Shown here one piece after another: positions 9,365 through 18,565 of a stretch of 64,000 nt of DNA. How positions within the stretch are numbered: the first letter of the stretch is position 1; every line of letters begins with the position of its first letter. Below the pieces are notes generated by a model that was not told where the DNA came from, searched no databases, and saw only the letters and a list, made by a program, of their open reading frames with translations. A program made the translations under genes and the position numbers. Location of the stretch: positions 1,900,001-1,964,000 of the forward strand of contig NZ_CP104311.1 of assembly GCF_036864975.1 (NCBI RefSeq), given 5' to 3'. The stretch comes from Methylococcus capsulatus. GTDB lineage: Bacteria; Pseudomonadota; Gammaproteobacteria; Methylococcales; Methylococcaceae.

Positions 9365-9790
9365 TCATTGGTTCGAGCCGTCTTCCTGCCGGTCTTTGTC
9401 CCAAGCCCGCCGGAATGAGGAAAATGCGTCGGAAAACCCTTTCTGTATATGGTTCCAGGCATCCTGCGAGCCGCTCTTGAGGCGCTTCGCCTGCGTCGCG
9501 GTTTGATCGAGCGCTTCCTTCGACGTGTTCCGTGCCGCCTCCTCGACCCGCTGCCATTGTTCGCCGGTCCTGGATTTCAGTTCGCTGAATCCGTATTTCA
9601 GGGAGTCGGCGGCTTGGTTCCCTTTCTGGGAAGAGTAGTTGCCGATCGCCCGGGCGGTTTCCTTCATTTTCTCTCCGATGTTCTCGATCGACGGTGATTC
9701 CTCAGGGACAGCGGCGCCGAAAGCGGGGAAGGACGGCTGCAACGGTAGGATGGCAAGGGCCAGGCAGGCGAAACGGAGAGGGGTTTTCAT
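9365..9790 (-). CDS. secreted helical protein of unknown function
   Basis: 141 aa. A clear signal peptide (MKTPLRFACLALAILPL, cleavage near FGAA) is followed by a long charged, amphipathic helical region rich in Lys, Glu, Gln and Ser with no Cys, resembling apolipoprotein-like or coiled-coil periplasmic proteins. I do not recognise a family. It lies between msrP and the antiporter on the same strand, with 47 nt to the antiporter stop. A stress or envelope role would be speculation. Confidence 0.7.
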   Translation of the reverse strand: MKTPLRFACLALAILPLQPSFPAFGAAVPEESPSIENIGEKMKETARAIGNYSSQKGNQAADSLKYGFSELKSRTGEQWQRVEEAARNTSKEALDQTATQAKRLKSGSQDAWNHIQKGFSDAFSSFRRAWDKDRQEDGSNQ

Positions 9791-9837
9791 GAACGCGCGC
9801 TCCTCATGGCAGATGGGGGCAGGTCAGCTCAGACTCC

Positions 9838-11013
9838 TCATGCCGACAGGCCCAGTCTCATTCGTAGCCTATCGGCCAAAATGGGGAAGGCCAGCACAGA
9901 GATCATCCCTGCGCTGACCAAGACGGCCGCACGTTCCGGCGACATGAGGCCCAACGGCAGGGCGATCTCGGTGATCACGACGATGAGTGGCAGCCCCGTC
10001 GCCGAATAGAGGATGAAGGGGACGATATCGGCGGGCGACAGACTGCGGCGATAAATGAACAAAGGAATGCTGCGCACCAGGATGAGCAAAGCCAGCAGAA
10101 TCATGATTTGGAGCGGTACGAGTGGACTGGCCCACAAGGCGTCGAGATCGAAATGAATGCCGGCCGTGACGAAGAAGATGGGAACCAGAAAGCCATACCC
10201 GATGGCTTCGAGCTTGGACCTCAGCACATCACCTCCTGGCCCTTTGCTGGCGAGACCCACGACCATGCCCGAGGCAAGTGCGCCCATGACGACGTCCAGC
10301 CCGAATTTGCCGGCGAGCAGAATCAGCAGCGCCTGGAAAGCGATGCAGATACGTACCGGAAGCTGGCCACTACTCTGCATGGAGCGGGCAAGGCGGTCGA
10401 GCAATGGCGACGAGCGGACCCGGATGGCCAGGTATGCTGCGATCAGAGTGATCGTCAGGAAAGAAAGGACGAACAGAGTGTGAAGGAAATTGTCATGGCC
10501 CGGAATCGCCATGAACGATAGCAGAAACATCGGGCCGAGTTCGCCGATGGTACCCGAAGCGAGGACATACTTTCCAAAATCGGTATCGATTTCTCCGGAG
10601 TCGCGCAGGATGGGTACGAGTATACCCAACGCGGTGGTGGTCAACGCCCCGGCTGCCAGGAGCAGCGGCAGGCGGATCAGCCCCAATGCCTGGAAAACTA
10701 ATACGCATGTGATAGCGACGGCGAAAGACAATGTCCAGCCGAGCGCCCCGGTCGTCAGCGGCCGTCTGCCGATTTTGCCGAGATCGATTTCCATGCCGAC
10801 CAGGAAAATCAGGAAGGTCAACCCGAGGTGTGCCAGAGCGTCGATCACCAGGGAAGGTTCCACCAGGTGCAGTGCCTTCGGCCCGACGAGGATGCCCAGA
10901 ATGATCTCTGCGACGACGATGGGTATCCGAAAGCTCTTCGGCAATTCCGCCAGCATGGGCGCGAGCATCGCCATGAGTGCAATGAGCAAAAGGTCGGTTC
11001 TAAAGCTTTCCAT
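9838..11013 (-). CDS. cation:proton antiporter, CPA2 (KefB-like) family, transport domain only
   Basis: 391 aa with about 11-12 predicted membrane helices. Family signatures include VAEIILGILVGP near the start, FLVGMEIDL, TTTALGILVPILRD and GEIDTDFGKYVLASG. It ends after the membrane domain and has no C-terminal TrkA-N nucleotide-binding domain, unlike KefB/KefC. It should exchange Na+ or K+ for protons at the inner membrane; ion specificity cannot be read from the sequence. Confidence 0.9.
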   Translation of the reverse strand: MESFRTDLLLIALMAMLAPMLAELPKSFRIPIVVAEIILGILVGPKALHLVEPSLVIDALAHLGLTFLIFLVGMEIDLGKIGRRPLTTGALGWTLSFAVAITCVLVFQALGLIRLPLLLAAGALTTTALGILVPILRDSGEIDTDFGKYVLASGTIGELGPMFLLSFMAIPGHDNFLHTLFVLSFLTITLIAAYLAIRVRSSPLLDRLARSMQSSGQLPVRICIAFQALLILLAGKFGLDVVMGALASGMVVGLASKGPGGDVLRSKLEAIGYGFLVPIFFVTAGIHFDLDALWASPLVPLQIMILLALLILVRSIPLFIYRRSLSPADIVPFILYSATGLPLIVVITEIALPLGLMSPERAAVLVSAGMISVLAFPILADRLRMRLGLSA

Positions 11014-11289
11014 CCTCGGTTCTCCTTCATCGTTCCACGTGTTCCAGCAAGCGCACGGGGCCGGCTTGGGTCAGCCCTTGAGGACAAACCACGGTTCTGT
11101 AACCCTAACCGATGATGTCCAGCGCATGCAAAAGGAATGTTAAGATCATGCCAAGTGTGTTCGGTTTCAGGACAAGATGCATTCATTGCATGGTGTGCGG
11201 CACCGGTCTGCGAAGCAGCCAAAGGTGGTTTTCGGGAGCCGGTTGCCGACAACAGAGTTTGATTTGCTGTCCCCTAACATGGATTCTTT

Positions 11290-12579
11290 ATGTCGAATTT
11301 TGCCAAACTTGAACTGAACGAAGGGGTCGTGGAAATCCCGGTGATCGAGGGCACCGAGGGTGAGAAGGCCATCGACATCACCAAGCTGCGGGCCCAGACT
11401 GGCTATATCACGCTCGATCCCGGCTACGGCAATACCGGCTCTTGCCTGTCGGCCATCACCTACATCGATGGTGAGAAAGGCATCTTGCGCTACCGCGGCA
11501 TCGACATCGCCGAGCTGTGCGAAAAGTCGACTTTCGTCGAGGTAAGCTACCTCTTGATTTACGGCCAGTTGCCGACGGTGGAGCAGTATGCGAGGTTCAA
11601 GGAGAAGATTCACCATCACTCGCTGATCCACGAGGACATGAAAAGCTTCTTCACCTCGTATCCCGGTCATGCCCACCCCATGGCGATCCTCTCCTCCATG
11701 GTCTGCTCGCTCTCGGTCTATCACCCCGAGTTGCTGAAACCGGACCAGACCATCGACGAGCGTGACGAAACCATTTCGAGGCTCCTGTCCAAGGTCCGGG
11801 TGCTGGCCGCCTTTGCTTACAAGCGTTCGGTGGGCGAGGCATTCGTCTATACCCGACCCGAGCTGGACTACATCTCCAACTTCCTGCATATGATGTTCAC
11901 CCGGCCGATGCGGGGTTATGTACCGGACGAGCTGATCCGCAAGGTGCTGGACGTGCTGTTCATCCTCCATGCCGATCATGAACAGAACTGTTCGACCTCC
12001 ACGGTACGCATGGTGGGGTCATCCAAGGCCAACCTGTTCGCGGCGATTTCCGCCGGCATCTGCGCGCTGTGGGGGCCGCTCCATGGGGGAGCCAACCAGG
12101 CTGTCATCGAAATGCTGGAGGAAATCCACCGGGCCGGCGGCTGCTACAAGAAGTTCATCGAACGGGCCAAGGACAAGAACGACCCCTACCGGCTGATGGG
12201 CTTCGGCCATCGGGTTTACAAGAGCTACGATCCCCGTGCCCAGATACTCAAGAAATATTGCGACGAAGTGCTCAATTATTTGGGCATAGACGATCCGATC
12301 CTGGAAATCGCCAAGGGGCTGGAGGATGTGGCGTTGACCGATCCCTATTTCATCGAGCGTAAGCTCTATCCGAACGTCGATTTCTATTCCGGCATCATCT
12401 ACCGGGCGTTGAAAATCCCGACCAACATGTTCACGGTAATGTTCGCGCTCGGCCGGCTGCCGGGATGGATCGCGCACTGGAAGGAGATGTTGGAGGATCC
12501 GGGTATGCGGATCGCCCGTCCGCGTCAGATCTATATCGGCGAAAGACAACGTTCCTACGTGCCCATCGCCCAGCGCTGA
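11290..12579 (+). CDS. gltA: citrate synthase
   Basis: The 429-aa type II citrate synthase condenses oxaloacetate and acetyl-CoA at entry to the TCA cycle. Catalytic motifs are present: GPLHGGANQA (first His), GFGHRVYKSYDPRA (second His) and PNVDFYSGI (Asp). The length matches the hexameric Gram-negative enzyme. The 276-nt upstream gap after the divergent antiporter should hold its promoter, but no clear consensus is visible and the ribosome site before this ATG is weak. Confidence 0.97.
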   Translation: MSNFAKLELNEGVVEIPVIEGTEGEKAIDITKLRAQTGYITLDPGYGNTGSCLSAITYIDGEKGILRYRGIDIAELCEKSTFVEVSYLLIYGQLPTVEQYARFKEKIHHHSLIHEDMKSFFTSYPGHAHPMAILSSMVCSLSVYHPELLKPDQTIDERDETISRLLSKVRVLAAFAYKRSVGEAFVYTRPELDYISNFLHMMFTRPMRGYVPDELIRKVLDVLFILHADHEQNCSTSTVRMVGSSKANLFAAISAGICALWGPLHGGANQAVIEMLEEIHRAGGCYKKFIERAKDKNDPYRLMGFGHRVYKSYDPRAQILKKYCDEVLNYLGIDDPILEIAKGLEDVALTDPYFIERKLYPNVDFYSGIIYRALKIPTNMFTVMFALGRLPGWIAHWKEMLEDPGMRIARPRQIYIGERQRSYVPIAQR

Positions 12580-12598
12580 AAAGGAGCCCCGCTCCTTT
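12580..12598. terminator. bidirectional hairpin between gltA and htpG
   Basis: A 7-bp perfect stem, AAAGGAG / CTCCTTT, with a 5-base loop starts at the gltA stop. It lies between convergent genes. The minus-strand side ends in TTTT, so it may serve htpG better than gltA. Confidence 0.5.
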
Positions 12599-12632
12599 GG
12601 CATTCGCCGCTGGGGCGGGGCAGGACAGGATT

Positions 12633-14537
12633 TCAGAGCAGGCTTTGCAACAGACCGTTCAGCTTGTGCACGAATGCTGCCGGGTCGTCGAGCTGGCCAC
12701 CCTCGGCCAGCACGGCCTGGTCGAACAGCAGCGAGGCGAGGTCCTGGAAACGCGTTTCGTCGGCTTCCGTGTTCAGGCGCGCGATCAGGCCGTGATGGGG
12801 ATTGATCTCCAGGATTGGCTTGCTGCCAGGAATGTTCTGGCCCGCGGATTTCATGATCCGCTCCATGGTCCGGCTCATACCGTAGGATTCGGAAATCAGA
12901 CAGGCCGGTGAATCGGTGAGGCGATGGCTGAGGCGGACGTCGCTCACCTTGGTGTCCAATGCCTTTTTCAGCCGTTCGGCCAGCGGCGCGAATGCTTCCT
13001 TCTCGGCGGCGGCTTCGGCTTTTTCTTCCTCGCCTTCCAGCTTGCCGAGATCCAGGTCGCCCCGCGCCACCGATTGCAGCGGTTTGCCTTCATACTCGGT
13101 GAGGTAGCTGACCAGCCATTCGTCGATGCGGTCGCTCAGCAGTAGCACCTCGATGCCCTTTTTTCGGAAGATTTCCAGGTGCGGGCTATTCTTGGCGGCG
13201 CCGAAGCTCTCGGCCGAGACGAAATAAATCTTGTCCTGGCCTTCCTTCATGCGGGAGATGTATTCGTCCAGGGTGACGGTCTGCTCCTCACTGTCCGTGT
13301 GGGTGGAACTGAAGCGCAGCAACTTGGCGAGGCGGTCTTTGTTGGCGAAGTCTTCGATCAGGCCCTCCTTCAGCACCTGACCGAATTCCTTCCAGAACGC
13401 TTGGTACTTTTCAGGCTCGTTGTTCGCCAAGTCTTCCAGGAGCCCCAGCACCTTTTTTACCGCACCGCCGCGGATTTTCTCCAGTTGCTTGTTTTCCTGG
13501 AGGATTTCACGCGAAACGTTGAGCGGCAGGCTGTCGGAATCGATCACGCCGCGGACGAAGCGCAGGTAACGCGGCATCAGCTTGTCCGAATCTTCCATGA
13601 TGAAGACTTTACGGATGTACAGCTTGACCCCGCGTTTGGAATCGCGGTCCCACAGGTCGAACGGCGCGTGCTTGGGGATGTAGAGCAGCAGGGTATACTC
13701 GTTGGTGCCCTCGACCCGGCTGTGGACGCGGGCCAGCGGCTCTTGGAAGTCATGCGAGACGTGCTTGTAGAACTCGTTGTAGGCTTCGTCGGTGATTTCG
13801 TCGCGGTTCTTGGCCCATAGGGCGGAGGCGCTGTTGACCGTTTCCCAGACCTCGGCCGGCGCTTCCTCGCCTTCCTTCGGCTCGCCGTTTTCCCGTTTCA
13901 TCTCGATGGGCAGAGAGATGTGGTCGGAGAACTTGCGGACGATGGCACGGAGTTTCCAACCGTCGAGGAACTCGTCCTCGCCTTCGCGCAGGTGCAGGGT
14001 CACGCGGGTGCCGCGTTCAGGTCGCGTCAGGGTCTCCAGGGTGTAACTGCCTTCGCCGGACGATTCCCAACGCACGCCTTCCTCGGCCGGGACGCCGGCC
14101 TTGCGGGTTTCCAGTACTACTCTGTCGGCCACGATGAATGCGGAATAGAAGCCCACGCCGAACTGGCCGATCAGCTGGCTGTCCTTGGCTTCATCGCCGG
14201 TCAGCGATTCGAAGAAATGCCGGGTGCCGGAACGGGCGATGGTGCCGATGTTGTGCTGCACTTCCTCGCGCGTCATACCGATACCGTTATCGCTGATGCT
14301 TACCGTGCGGGCGGCTTTATCGAACTCGATCCGCACCCGCAGACGGCTGTCGCCTTCGTACAGCGCATCGTTGCCCAGCGCACTGAAGCGCAGCTTGTCG
14401 GCGGCGTCGGAGGCGTTGGAAATCAACTCGCGCAGAAAAATTTCCTTGTTGCCGTACAGGGAGTGGATCATGAGGTGAAGCAGTTGTTTGACTTCTGCTT
14501 CGAAGCCCAAAGTTACGCGGTTTTCGGCTTCGGTCAT
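12633..14537 (-). CDS. htpG: HtpG, Hsp90-family chaperone
   Basis: 634 aa, full length for bacterial Hsp90. The N-terminal GHKL ATPase domain shows [21 protein letters not shown] and [14 protein letters not shown]; the middle domain has the catalytic-loop region LNVSREILQ, and the C-terminal dimerisation domain ends at the stop. It is an ATP-dependent cytosolic chaperone. The gene is monocistronic, with degraded sequence upstream. Confidence 0.97.
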   Translation of the reverse strand: MTEAENRVTLGFEAEVKQLLHLMIHSLYGNKEIFLRELISNASDAADKLRFSALGNDALYEGDSRLRVRIEFDKAARTVSISDNGIGMTREEVQHNIGTIARSGTRHFFESLTGDEAKDSQLIGQFGVGFYSAFIVADRVVLETRKAGVPAEEGVRWESSGEGSYTLETLTRPERGTRVTLHLREGEDEFLDGWKLRAIVRKFSDHISLPIEMKRENGEPKEGEEAPAEVWETVNSASALWAKNRDEITDEAYNEFYKHVSHDFQEPLARVHSRVEGTNEYTLLLYIPKHAPFDLWDRDSKRGVKLYIRKVFIMEDSDKLMPRYLRFVRGVIDSDSLPLNVSREILQENKQLEKIRGGAVKKVLGLLEDLANNEPEKYQAFWKEFGQVLKEGLIEDFANKDRLAKLLRFSSTHTDSEEQTVTLDEYISRMKEGQDKIYFVSAESFGAAKNSPHLEIFRKKGIEVLLLSDRIDEWLVSYLTEYEGKPLQSVARGDLDLGKLEGEEEKAEAAAEKEAFAPLAERLKKALDTKVSDVRLSHRLTDSPACLISESYGMSRTMERIMKSAGQNIPGSKPILEINPHHGLIARLNTEADETRFQDLASLLFDQAVLAEGGQLDDPAAFVHKLNGLLQSLL

Positions 14538-14738
14538 GGCGATGTGCTTCCTTTTGCGGAAATAGGGATAGGAGTTTTTGCGCTCACCGAAATGGAGGCG
14601 TCCGATCAGGATTTCAATACCGCCGGTCGTTCGCCGACCCCGCGTGAGTCAGCACCCCGTCCCTTCCAAGTCTTCGAACGGCTCGAGCTCCAATCCGCTG
14701 GAAGCTTTTCCCGCTGTCCGGAGATTGACCGGTTTGGG

Positions 14739-14882
14739 GGCAGCGCACAGCGCTTCGATTTCTGGGTGCAGGTGTGTCAGGTGCCTGTCGCTGTCGGCAC
14801 CCGGTGAAACGATGTTGAATTTCGGGTCGTACACGTCGATCCCGCCCACCACGCGCTGGAGACCGGGCATGGTAAAGCTGGA
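14739..14882 (-). pseudogene. fragment of a sucrose synthase gene
   Basis: About 48 codons translate to a close match of a highly conserved stretch of sucrose synthase: [19 protein letters not shown] followed by FNIVSPGAD and [11 protein letters not shown]. About eight residues seem missing between the GAD and SDR parts, and a stop codon lies five codons upstream in frame. Nothing recognisable of the rest of the ~800-aa enzyme remains on either side. It is the relic of a lost UDP-glucose:fructose glycosyltransferase gene. The call rests on memory of the family's conserved block. Confidence 0.65.
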
Positions 14883-14956
14883 GCGTCGTCATTTTTTGCG
14901 AAACCCGACGGGACATCCCCGTCACCCTTGGGAGCAAATTGTGGCGACGTCTTTGC

Positions 14957-15587
14957 CTCCGGCATCGAAGTGGCGGTCGCGACGAAGAGGGTGCCGACGA
15001 AGCTCTCGTTCCAGCCCATGGTTTCGGCCAGCGTCATGCCGATGGAAGGCAGCCAGACACCCGCGCGACGACTACGGCGGCGGCCCCGAGATACCATGTC
15101 ACCACCCGGTACAGGCGGATGTCAGGATATCGTTCGGTCATGCCTTCGGTGAAGGCCGCCGTTTGCTCCCGCTCATAAAGGAACACGGCCCGCATCGAGA
15201 ACAGGTACAGCAGGCCGAGCAGGATGATGCTAAAGCCCGACGAGAGCAGATGGCCCTGGCTGGTGCGGCGGTAGACCGATTCGTGCCGATACAGGAAATC
15301 CAGGGCGGCGAGGATGGCAAGGTTGAATACGGCAGCTCCCCAGCACGTCGCCCGCTGCGACGTGCGGCGTCCTGGCAGCGGTTACGGCGCTGATACCGGT
15401 GATTCAGTTCCGGCAACGAAGTCGCCCTCCCCACCAGGATGAGGCCGATCCAGCTGCCTGAGAGGCCGGCCTCTCTGCGATCACATCGCCGTCGCGGGAG
15501 AGCCGGCTTCCCGCGACGCAGAGCAGGAAGTCCGCCCATGGAGTCAGCAATTCCGGCGCAGCCACCCGGCGGCCTTGTTCTCACGAG
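14957..15587 (-). pseudogene. multiply frameshifted CaCA (Na+/Ca2+ exchanger-like) gene
   Basis: Pieces of a cation/calcium exchanger follow one another in the right order but in changing frames. First comes ADFLLCVAGSRLSRDGDVIA, then GLSGSWIGLILVG with TSLPEL (alpha-1 repeat). Next come TGISAVTAARTPHVAAGDVL, VFNLAILAALDFLYRHES and FSIILLGLLYLFS. The last is MTLAETMGWNESFVGTL with ATSMPE (alpha-2 repeat). At least four frameshifts separate them, and the end of the second repeat is missing. An intact gene would be a ~330-aa membrane antiporter. It lies directly upstream of ftsH, with no intact gene from 14538 to 15587. Confidence 0.8.
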
Positions 15588-17501
15588 CTAGGATGCCGCT
15601 TCGCGGATCACCGCTTTGACCTCCTCGCCGCTCACGACTTCCTTTTCCCGGAGCAGGGTGGCGAGCTTGTCCAGCGTGGCGCGGCGCTGGGTGAGGATTT
15701 CGCGCACGCGCTCTAAACCTTCTTCGACCAGTTCCCGTACCTCGTTGTCGATCAGTCGTGCCGTTTCCTCACTGAAGTTGCGTTCTTCTGTACCCTCGAC
15801 GTTGAGGTAGGCGAGCTGTTGGCGGCGGCCGTAGGTAAGGGGGCCGAGTGATTTGCTCATCCCGAGCCTGCAGACCATGGTACGGGCAATCTCGGAGGCC
15901 TTTTCCAGGTCGTTCTGGGCGCCGCTGGAGGATTCGCCGAACACCAGCTCCTCGGCGGTGCGGCCGCCCAGCAGGATGGCGATCTGGTCCTTCAGTTCCT
16001 GTTCAGTCGACAGGAATTTCTCTTCGACCGGCAACTGCAGGGTGAAGCCCAAGGCCGCCGCCCCGCGGGGAATGATCGACACCTTGTGCACGGGTTCGCC
16101 AGTCGGCACGATCTCGGCGACCAGGGCATGGCCGGATTCGTGCACGGCCACGCGGTGCTTCTCGGCATCGCTGAGCAGCCGGCTTTTCTTCTCCGGGCCC
16201 GCCAGGATACGGTCGATGGCGGCCTCGAAGTCCGCCATGCCGATGGCGGACTTGTTTGCGCGCACAGCGATGATGGCGGCTTCATTGGCGGCGTTCGCCA
16301 GATCGGCGCCGACAAAGCCGGGTGTGCGCTGGGCGACCACCCGCAGATCGACGTCCGCCGCCAGTTTCATGTTGCGGGTATGGAGTTTGAGAATGGCGAC
16401 CCGATCCTCCAGTCCAGGTTTGTCCACCACGATCTGGCGGTCGAAACGGCCGGAGCGGAGCAGGGCCTTGTCCAGGATTTCCGGGCGGTTGGTGGCGGCC
16501 ATCACGGCGACGCCGACCGAGGGATCGAAGCCGTCCATTTCAGTCAGCAGCTGATTGAGGGTTTGCTCGCGTTCGTCATGACCGCCCATCACCACCGGAC
16601 CGCCACGGGATCTGCCGATGGCGTCCAGCTCGTCGATGAAGATGATGCAAGGGGCGTTCTGGCGGGCCTGTTCGAACAGGTCGCGAACCCGTGCGGCGCC
16701 AACCCCCACGAAAAGCTCGATGAACTCTGAACCGCTGATGTTGAAGAACGGGACCCCGGCTTCGCCGGCGACGGCGCGGGCCAGCAGCGTCTTGCCGGTG
16801 CCGGGCGGCCCGACCAGCAGCACGCCCTTAGGCATGCGCCCCCCGAGGCTCTGGATCCGGGTGGGGTTCTGCAGGAACTCGATGGTTTCCCGCAGCTCTT
16901 GCTTGGCTTCTTCGGCCCCGGCCACATCATCGAATGTGACTTTGGCAGCGGTGTCGGCCTGGATTCTGGTTTTCTTGCCGATGCTCAGGAACCCACGCCC
17001 CCCGGTCATGCGCCGCGCCATCCAGGTCCAGAACAGGGTCAGCAGGGCGATGGGGATCACCCAGTTGAAGATCAAGCTGCTGAACCAGTTGCTGCCATAG
17101 CGGACCGTGTATTTCACGCCGTTTTTTTCCAGTTCCGCGGCGAGTTCGTGGTTCCACAGTGGCACAGTGATGAAGGGTCTGGCTGATTCGCCTTCGGCTT
17201 CGGGCTTGAGGGTGCCCGAAATGGCCTGCTCGGTGACCACGGCCTGTTCCACCCTGCCTTCGGACACCGCCTTCAGGAACTCGCTGTAAGGAATTTCCTC
17301 GTTACGGAGGGTCTGGTACCCATTCAGCAAGTACAGAGTCGACAGTACCAGCAGTAGATACAGGATCAGGTTGTTGCGGCGGCGGGTGCCATCGGGCCCT
17401 TCGCCCGAGAGGCCGGCTTCGCTTTTCGCCCGCTGCCAGAGATCGCTCAAGGTGTCGAACAGCTTGCGGGGCGGGGCGGAATGCTGGGAGTGTTTGACCA
17501 T
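15588..17501 (-). CDS. ftsH: FtsH, membrane-bound AAA+ zinc metalloprotease
   Basis: 637 aa. Two membrane helices (about 45-63 and 143-165) flank a periplasmic segment. The AAA domain follows, with Walker A GPPGTGKT, Walker [12 protein letters not shown] and the [23 protein letters not shown], and then the M41 protease with HESGH zinc ligands. It degrades damaged membrane and regulatory proteins. Unlike E. coli FtsH it has about 43 hydrophilic residues before the first membrane helix. It may be a second FtsH paralogue; the absence of the usual rlmE partner fits but does not prove this. Confidence 0.95.
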   Translation of the reverse strand: MVKHSQHSAPPRKLFDTLSDLWQRAKSEAGLSGEGPDGTRRRNNLILYLLLVLSTLYLLNGYQTLRNEEIPYSEFLKAVSEGRVEQAVVTEQAISGTLKPEAEGESARPFITVPLWNHELAAELEKNGVKYTVRYGSNWFSSLIFNWVIPIALLTLFWTWMARRMTGGRGFLSIGKKTRIQADTAAKVTFDDVAGAEEAKQELRETIEFLQNPTRIQSLGGRMPKGVLLVGPPGTGKTLLARAVAGEAGVPFFNISGSEFIELFVGVGAARVRDLFEQARQNAPCIIFIDELDAIGRSRGGPVVMGGHDEREQTLNQLLTEMDGFDPSVGVAVMAATNRPEILDKALLRSGRFDRQIVVDKPGLEDRVAILKLHTRNMKLAADVDLRVVAQRTPGFVGADLANAANEAAIIAVRANKSAIGMADFEAAIDRILAGPEKKSRLLSDAEKHRVAVHESGHALVAEIVPTGEPVHKVSIIPRGAAALGFTLQLPVEEKFLSTEQELKDQIAILLGGRTAEELVFGESSSGAQNDLEKASEIARTMVCRLGMSKSLGPLTYGRRQQLAYLNVEGTEERNFSEETARLIDNEVRELVEEGLERVREILTQRRATLDKLATLLREKEVVSGEEVKAVIREAAS

Positions 17502-17651
17502 GGGTGTCTCCGGTTAAGGCTGCATGAGGTGTGGGACAGTGGGTTCCGCTGGGGAGATTCTAGTGCTTGTGGGGCCGGATTGCTGCATGGAATGGCCTTC
17601 CTTGCCATGGTTTTTTCCTCCGCAGTCGTTTCCAGATGGGTTCCTGCTTAA

Positions 17652-18503
17652 TCAGCCGCGCGGCACCAGCAGCGGATTGATTCCCAGCCGCCGATAACCC
17701 CCTTCGGCCATGAGGAGATCCAGGGCCAGGCTGGCGATGTCGTCGGCGAAGGGATCGACACCGGGGTCCTTGTTGCGATCCATGATCTTCAGGTAGGTCC
17801 AGCAGGCGCTGCAGCCTTCCGCCTTCACTGCAGCGTTCCCGGCCTCGATTGTGAAATACGCCACGTCCCGGCCCGAGCCACAATGGACGCAGAGAATGCG
17901 CGGCCGGTGCCATTCGCAGCCACAGAGGCCGCACACCAAGTAGCGCAGACCGTGGACCGCCCCGCCCGTTTGCAGGAGAGACGCGACCGGCAGCGTGCCG
18001 CAGACCGGGCATACAGAGCCTGTCTGGGGCAGGCCGATATCTTCTCTTGGCAGACGTGCTGCGAGCGAAGTCATGTGGACCTGCAGGGCAGCGGCCACGA
18101 GTGGGACGATCCCGGTATCGGTGTGGTCGAAATCGCCTGCCAGAACCCGGCCGCCCCATGCTGCCAGTTCGTCGTCCGCTGCTCGCCGGAGGCGGTCCAG
18201 CAATGATGCGAGCTCGGCTTTTCCCGGGCTCAGCCGGTCGGCGATCGACCTCAGCGTTGTCCGCCAGCCAGGACTTTCCGGCAGCCGGGATATAGTCATC
18301 GGCAGCGCTGCGGCCACGTTGTCCCAGACGCCGGCCTGGATGTCGGCCAGCTCGGCCATGAGGTCGAGATAGCCAGCCAGCGGGGAAGATACCCGTGCCA
18401 ACAGGCGGAAGCGGGCCGCACGATGGTCGAACGGCCTGTCGGTGGTAGGGAGGCGGACGGTGGGGATTTCGGTGCCGCTGGTGGCGGACGGCTGGCTTTT
18501 CAT
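17652..18503 (-). CDS. fdhE: FdhE, formate dehydrogenase accessory protein
   Basis: About 283 aa. The C-terminal half carries four CxxC pairs (CPVCGTLP, CGLCGCEW, CVHCGSG, CSACW), the hallmark of FdhE, an iron-binding factor needed to activate formate dehydrogenase. The order of these pairs and the ending GYRRLGINPLL match the family. A GTG 12 codons upstream is an alternative start; neither has a convincing ribosome site. No formate dehydrogenase subunit gene lies in this window. Confidence 0.92.
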   Translation of the reverse strand: MKSQPSATSGTEIPTVRLPTTDRPFDHRAARFRLLARVSSPLAGYLDLMAELADIQAGVWDNVAAALPMTISRLPESPGWRTTLRSIADRLSPGKAELASLLDRLRRAADDELAAWGGRVLAGDFDHTDTGIVPLVAAALQVHMTSLAARLPREDIGLPQTGSVCPVCGTLPVASLLQTGGAVHGLRYLVCGLCGCEWHRPRILCVHCGSGRDVAYFTIEAGNAAVKAEGCSACWTYLKIMDRNKDPGVDPFADDIASLALDLLMAEGGYRRLGINPLLVPRG

Positions 18504-18565
18504 GGGATGTGAGGTGTGGGGGTGATTCGATACGCCCACGGCCGGATGTCGTCCGACCGTTCCGG

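Noticed and set aside
11112-11312. 66-codon frame before gltA
   Set aside because: Overlaps the gltA start, has no ribosome site or motif, and reads through the presumed promoter region.
14578-15393. Plus-strand frame of 271 codons between htpG and ftsH
   Set aside because: The minus strand carries exchanger and sucrose synthase pieces here; the plus frame is Arg/Ser/Pro-rich without family features.
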